A stretch of 35,772 nt of DNA from positions 1 to 35,772 of the forward strand of contig NZ_JASZYG010000033.1 in assembly GCF_030317105.1 (NCBI RefSeq). Direction: 5' to 3'. Positions 34,008 to 35,772 of the stretch are shown here, in pieces (the first letter of the stretch is position 1; every line of letters starts with the position of its first letter). The translations under genes were made by a program, and so were the position numbers. This stretch comes from Variovorax brevis (GTDB lineage: Bacteria; Pseudomonadota; Gammaproteobacteria; Burkholderiales; Burkholderiaceae_C). The notes beneath the pieces are model-generated. The model did not search any database. It was not told where the DNA came from and saw nothing but the letters and a program-made list of their open reading frames with translations.

Positions 34008-35024
34008 TCACGGTTGATGGCTGATCGGCGTTGGATCCGGAACGGACAGGCCCCGTTTCTGCAGGACGTCGCGGGCGAGATCCGGGCGGTCCGTTACAAG
34101 CCCATCGACGCCCATGTCAAGCATGGTCTCCATCTGCCGGGGATCATTGACCGTCCAGGCCAAGACAGTGAGGCCCAGCGCCTGGGCTTCTTGCACCAGC
34201 GGCTTGTTCAGCGCTTCCCAGTCCGACGACCATGTGTGTCCGCCTGCAGCCTTCACCATTTTTGGAACCGATCCATAGTTTCGAATCAGGTGACCAGCCG
34301 TCCAGGCCGGGTTGGTCGTGTTGTTCGTGTTGCGGCGTTCGATGGTCAGGTAGACAGTCGGGATCTCAGGGGCTTCTTTTTGCACGACCTGAAGAGTTCG
34401 CCAATCAAAGGACAAAACGGAGGACCGCTTTTCGACGCCTGCGTCCTTGATTGCCGAGATGACAGCGCGTGCGAACACTTCGGGGGAGACAGTCTCGTTG
34501 GGGGCTGCAGGTGACAGCTTGGTTTCAATGGCGAAGCGTACCTGCGTATTTCCGGATCGCTTCACGAGGTCGAACAGGTCCGTGAGACGGGGTATCCGCG
34601 TCCCCGGGCTTGCTTTCTGATATGGGAATTGTTGAGCGTAGCCCGTGCCTGGCTTGAGTGTGCCGACATCGAATTTTTGTAGCTCTTCGAACGTGAGGCT
34701 TGAAATTGCAGGACCGCGGGCATCCAGGAACTTGCCATCAGGATTGCGCGTGATGTCCGGATTGAGTGTTGGGTCATGGGAGAGCACGAGCACACCGTCC
34801 CTGGTAATGCCAATGTCGAGTTCGAGCGTCGTAACTCCAAGACTGAGGGCTGTGGCGAAGGACGCCAGGGTGTTTTCGGGCGCCAATCCCCGCGCACCCC
34901 GGTGTCCTTGCAAGTCGATCTGCCTGGAAGGCTGCTGGGCGACTGCCAAAGGGGCGTTGCAGCCCAGGCCGAGAAGACACAAGGCAAACAGGAGGGCGGA
35001 AAAGGTTAGGCGATCCGGTGTCAT
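34008..35024 (-). CDS. glycerophosphodiester phosphodiesterase, exported
   Basis: 338 residues. N-terminal signal peptide with cleavage near AVAQQ; a Cys in LLGLGCNAP is a weak lipobox alternative. GDPD catalytic motif QGHRGARGLAPENT (His), ELDIGITRDGVLVLSHDP (Glu, Asp, His), IPRLTDLFDLV, FAIETK (Glu) and the end TVNDPRQMETMLDMGVDGLVTDRPD. It hydrolyses glycerophosphodiesters to glycerol-3-phosphate in the periplasm (GlpQ type). AAAGGA lies before ATG 35024. Base composition is visibly lower in GC than the genes to the left. Confidence 0.92.
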   Translation of the reverse strand: MTPDRLTFSALLFALCLLGLGCNAPLAVAQQPSRQIDLQGHRGARGLAPENTLASFATALSLGVTTLELDIGITRDGVLVLSHDPTLNPDITRNPDGKFLDARGPAISSLTFEELQKFDVGTLKPGTGYAQQFPYQKASPGTRIPRLTDLFDLVKRSGNTQVRFAIETKLSPAAPNETVSPEVFARAVISAIKDAGVEKRSSVLSFDWRTLQVVQKEAPEIPTVYLTIERRNTNNTTNPAWTAGHLIRNYGSVPKMVKAAGGHTWSSDWEALNKPLVQEAQALGLTVLAWTVNDPRQMETMLDMGVDGLVTDRPDLARDVLQKRGLSVPDPTPISHQP

Positions 35025-35058
35025 GTCGTCCTTTCACAGATTGATTGCCGCGTCGCGC

Positions 35059-35451
35059 CTATTTCTTCTTCATCGAGAAATCGCGTCCATTGAGAAGTCC
35101 GGTGAACGTAGTCCCATCCGTTGATTTCAGGCGCATCGTCGTGTCCTTGCATCCAGCGAGCGTCGCCTCGCGCATGACGACGAACTCGAGCTCGTCGGCT
35201 GAAGCCTTTTTGATGGCGATCGGGTACTGGCGCCCCACGCAGGGATCGTTGCGATTTTGAGAGTTCATGTCCCAAGTGCCGGCGTCACCCTTGATGACAA
35301 CCGTCCCGTCGCGTTCGGCGCCGCGCTCTGTCTTGAAGGTTGCTTGCCATGACCCTTCGTGCGCGCCGCTTTGGGCCCGGGCGCCGGCCGCTGCCAGCAT
35401 GCTGGCAGCGGCCAGGAGCGCGACATCAAGAAGCAAAGAATTCGTTGTCAT
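35059..35451 (-). CDS. small secreted hypothetical protein
   Basis: 130 residues. Signal peptide (MTTNSLLLDVALLAAASML, cleaved near ARAQ), then a beta-rich domain EGSWQATFKTERG, DGTVVIKGDAGTWDM, two Cys in DPCVGRQYP and LAGCKDTT (possible disulfide) and the end NGRDFSMKKK. ATG 35451 has AGGAGG close upstream. I do not recognise a named family. It is upstream of and in the same direction as the phosphodiesterase gene (34-base gap), so the pair may be one unit. Confidence 0.72.
   Translation of the reverse strand: MTTNSLLLDVALLAAASMLAAAGARAQSGAHEGSWQATFKTERGAERDGTVVIKGDAGTWDMNSQNRNDPCVGRQYPIAIKKASADELEFVVMREATLAGCKDTTMRLKSTDGTTFTGLLNGRDFSMKKK
35386..35413. repeat. 28-bp perfect palindrome inside the signal peptide region
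   Basis: Left half GGCCGCTGCCAGCA is followed immediately by its exact reverse complement, with no spacer. It encodes part of the Ala-rich hydrophobic core of the signal peptide, so Ala/Leu codon symmetry explains part of it. It could form a strong mRNA hairpin near the start of the gene. Confidence 0.7.
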
Positions 35452-35759
35452 GAACCCTCCTGTTGAGGCAACGATGTTAGAACTTTGGTTTCCATGGCGC
35501 AATGAAGATCGGGGTAAGCCGCCAAGGTGGCGACGAATCGTTTTGCGCATCTCGCTGCGATCTCTACGGTCAGTGCAGTGACGGTGGTCATCAAACTGAA
35601 CGTCGGCAACGCCTGAAACCTGACCTCGGCACTTTGCCCGACGTCAAACCGCTGGACCTCGAAACTTGATAAACATCTAGCCCACGAGGTCGGCCTCCGT
35701 TCACGGGGCTATCGTTTGGATTCCAGTTCAACCGATGGTCCACATTGAAGGAGGCCGAC
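35452..35759. other. 308-base non-coding stretch with two hairpins before the last gene
   Basis: No convincing CDS. Structures: an imperfect hairpin ACGTCGGCAA (35600-35609) with TTGCCCGACGT (35634-35644), one bulged C; and a perfect 10-bp stem GTCGGCCTCC (35689-35698) with GGAGGCCGAC (35750-35759) that ends right at the start codon of the last gene. Between its arms is a loose dyad (ATCGTTTGGA and TTCAACCGAT). The structured part is about 160 bases long. Confidence 0.55.
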
Positions 35760-35772
35760 ATGAAACTGTACG
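35760..35772 (+). CDS. first codons of a gene cut by the window edge (MKLY...), possibly IS110-type transposase
   Basis: ATG 35760 follows an AAGGAGG ribosome site (35748-35754). Only M-K-L-Y can be read. A start of this kind is common in IS110/IS1111-type transposases and also in glutathione S-transferases, so identity is open. The long structured leader favours the former, since IS110 elements carry a non-coding RNA beside the transposase gene. This is an inference. Confidence 0.4.

Overview
The window is high-GC DNA from a betaproteobacterium of the Burkholderiales, most likely a Comamonadaceae member close to Variovorax. This is judged from the ccoI-S-N-O-Q-P-G-H order, the liv transporter / acyl-CoA ligase operon style and the codon usage; no database search was possible.

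Left edge (1-3726): the tail of an IS30-type transposase, a dispersed hairpin repeat, an acetamidase/formamidase and an SDR oxidoreductase (minus strand, one operon), then a HAD hydrolase and an alpha/beta hydrolase on the plus strand.

Centre (3750-23670): a low-oxygen island. It holds a complete cbb3 cytochrome c oxidase locus (ccoI, ccoS, ccoN, ccoO, ccoQ, ccoP, ccoG, short ccoH/fixH, an 87-aa membrane protein). Next come an Fe-S type fnr, hemN, a SafE-like membrane protein, a DUF1275 membrane protein, two universal stress proteins, two very small ORFs and two hemerythrin-like proteins. A degenerate carbamoyltransferase, a second Crp/Fnr regulator without Fe-S cysteines, a soluble PAS-GAF hybrid histidine kinase with an OmpR-type regulator, and a 64-aa protein complete the set. 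Four perfect 14-bp FNR boxes (TTGAT-N4-ATCAA), one with a single mismatch and three more divergent variants are spread over it. They sit in front of ccoI, ccoN, hemN/fnr, the carbamoyltransferase-like gene, the stress/hemerythrin genes and the 64-aa protein. This points to one FNR-controlled regulon for micro-oxic respiration, anaerobic haem synthesis, oxygen or NO binding and stress survival.

Right part (23690-33990): a VOC protein and a frameshifted RibD-type reductase. Then comes a minus-strand catabolic transport operon (long-chain acyl-CoA ligase, livG, a REP-like repeat array, livH, livM, livK, livF, PaaK-like ligase), and a conserved membrane-anchored protein of unknown function on the opposite strand.

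Right edge (34000-35772): a glycerophosphodiester phosphodiesterase and a small secreted protein in visibly lower-GC DNA. A 308-base non-coding stretch with two RNA-like hairpins follows, leading into the first codons of a gene that could be an IS110-type transposase.
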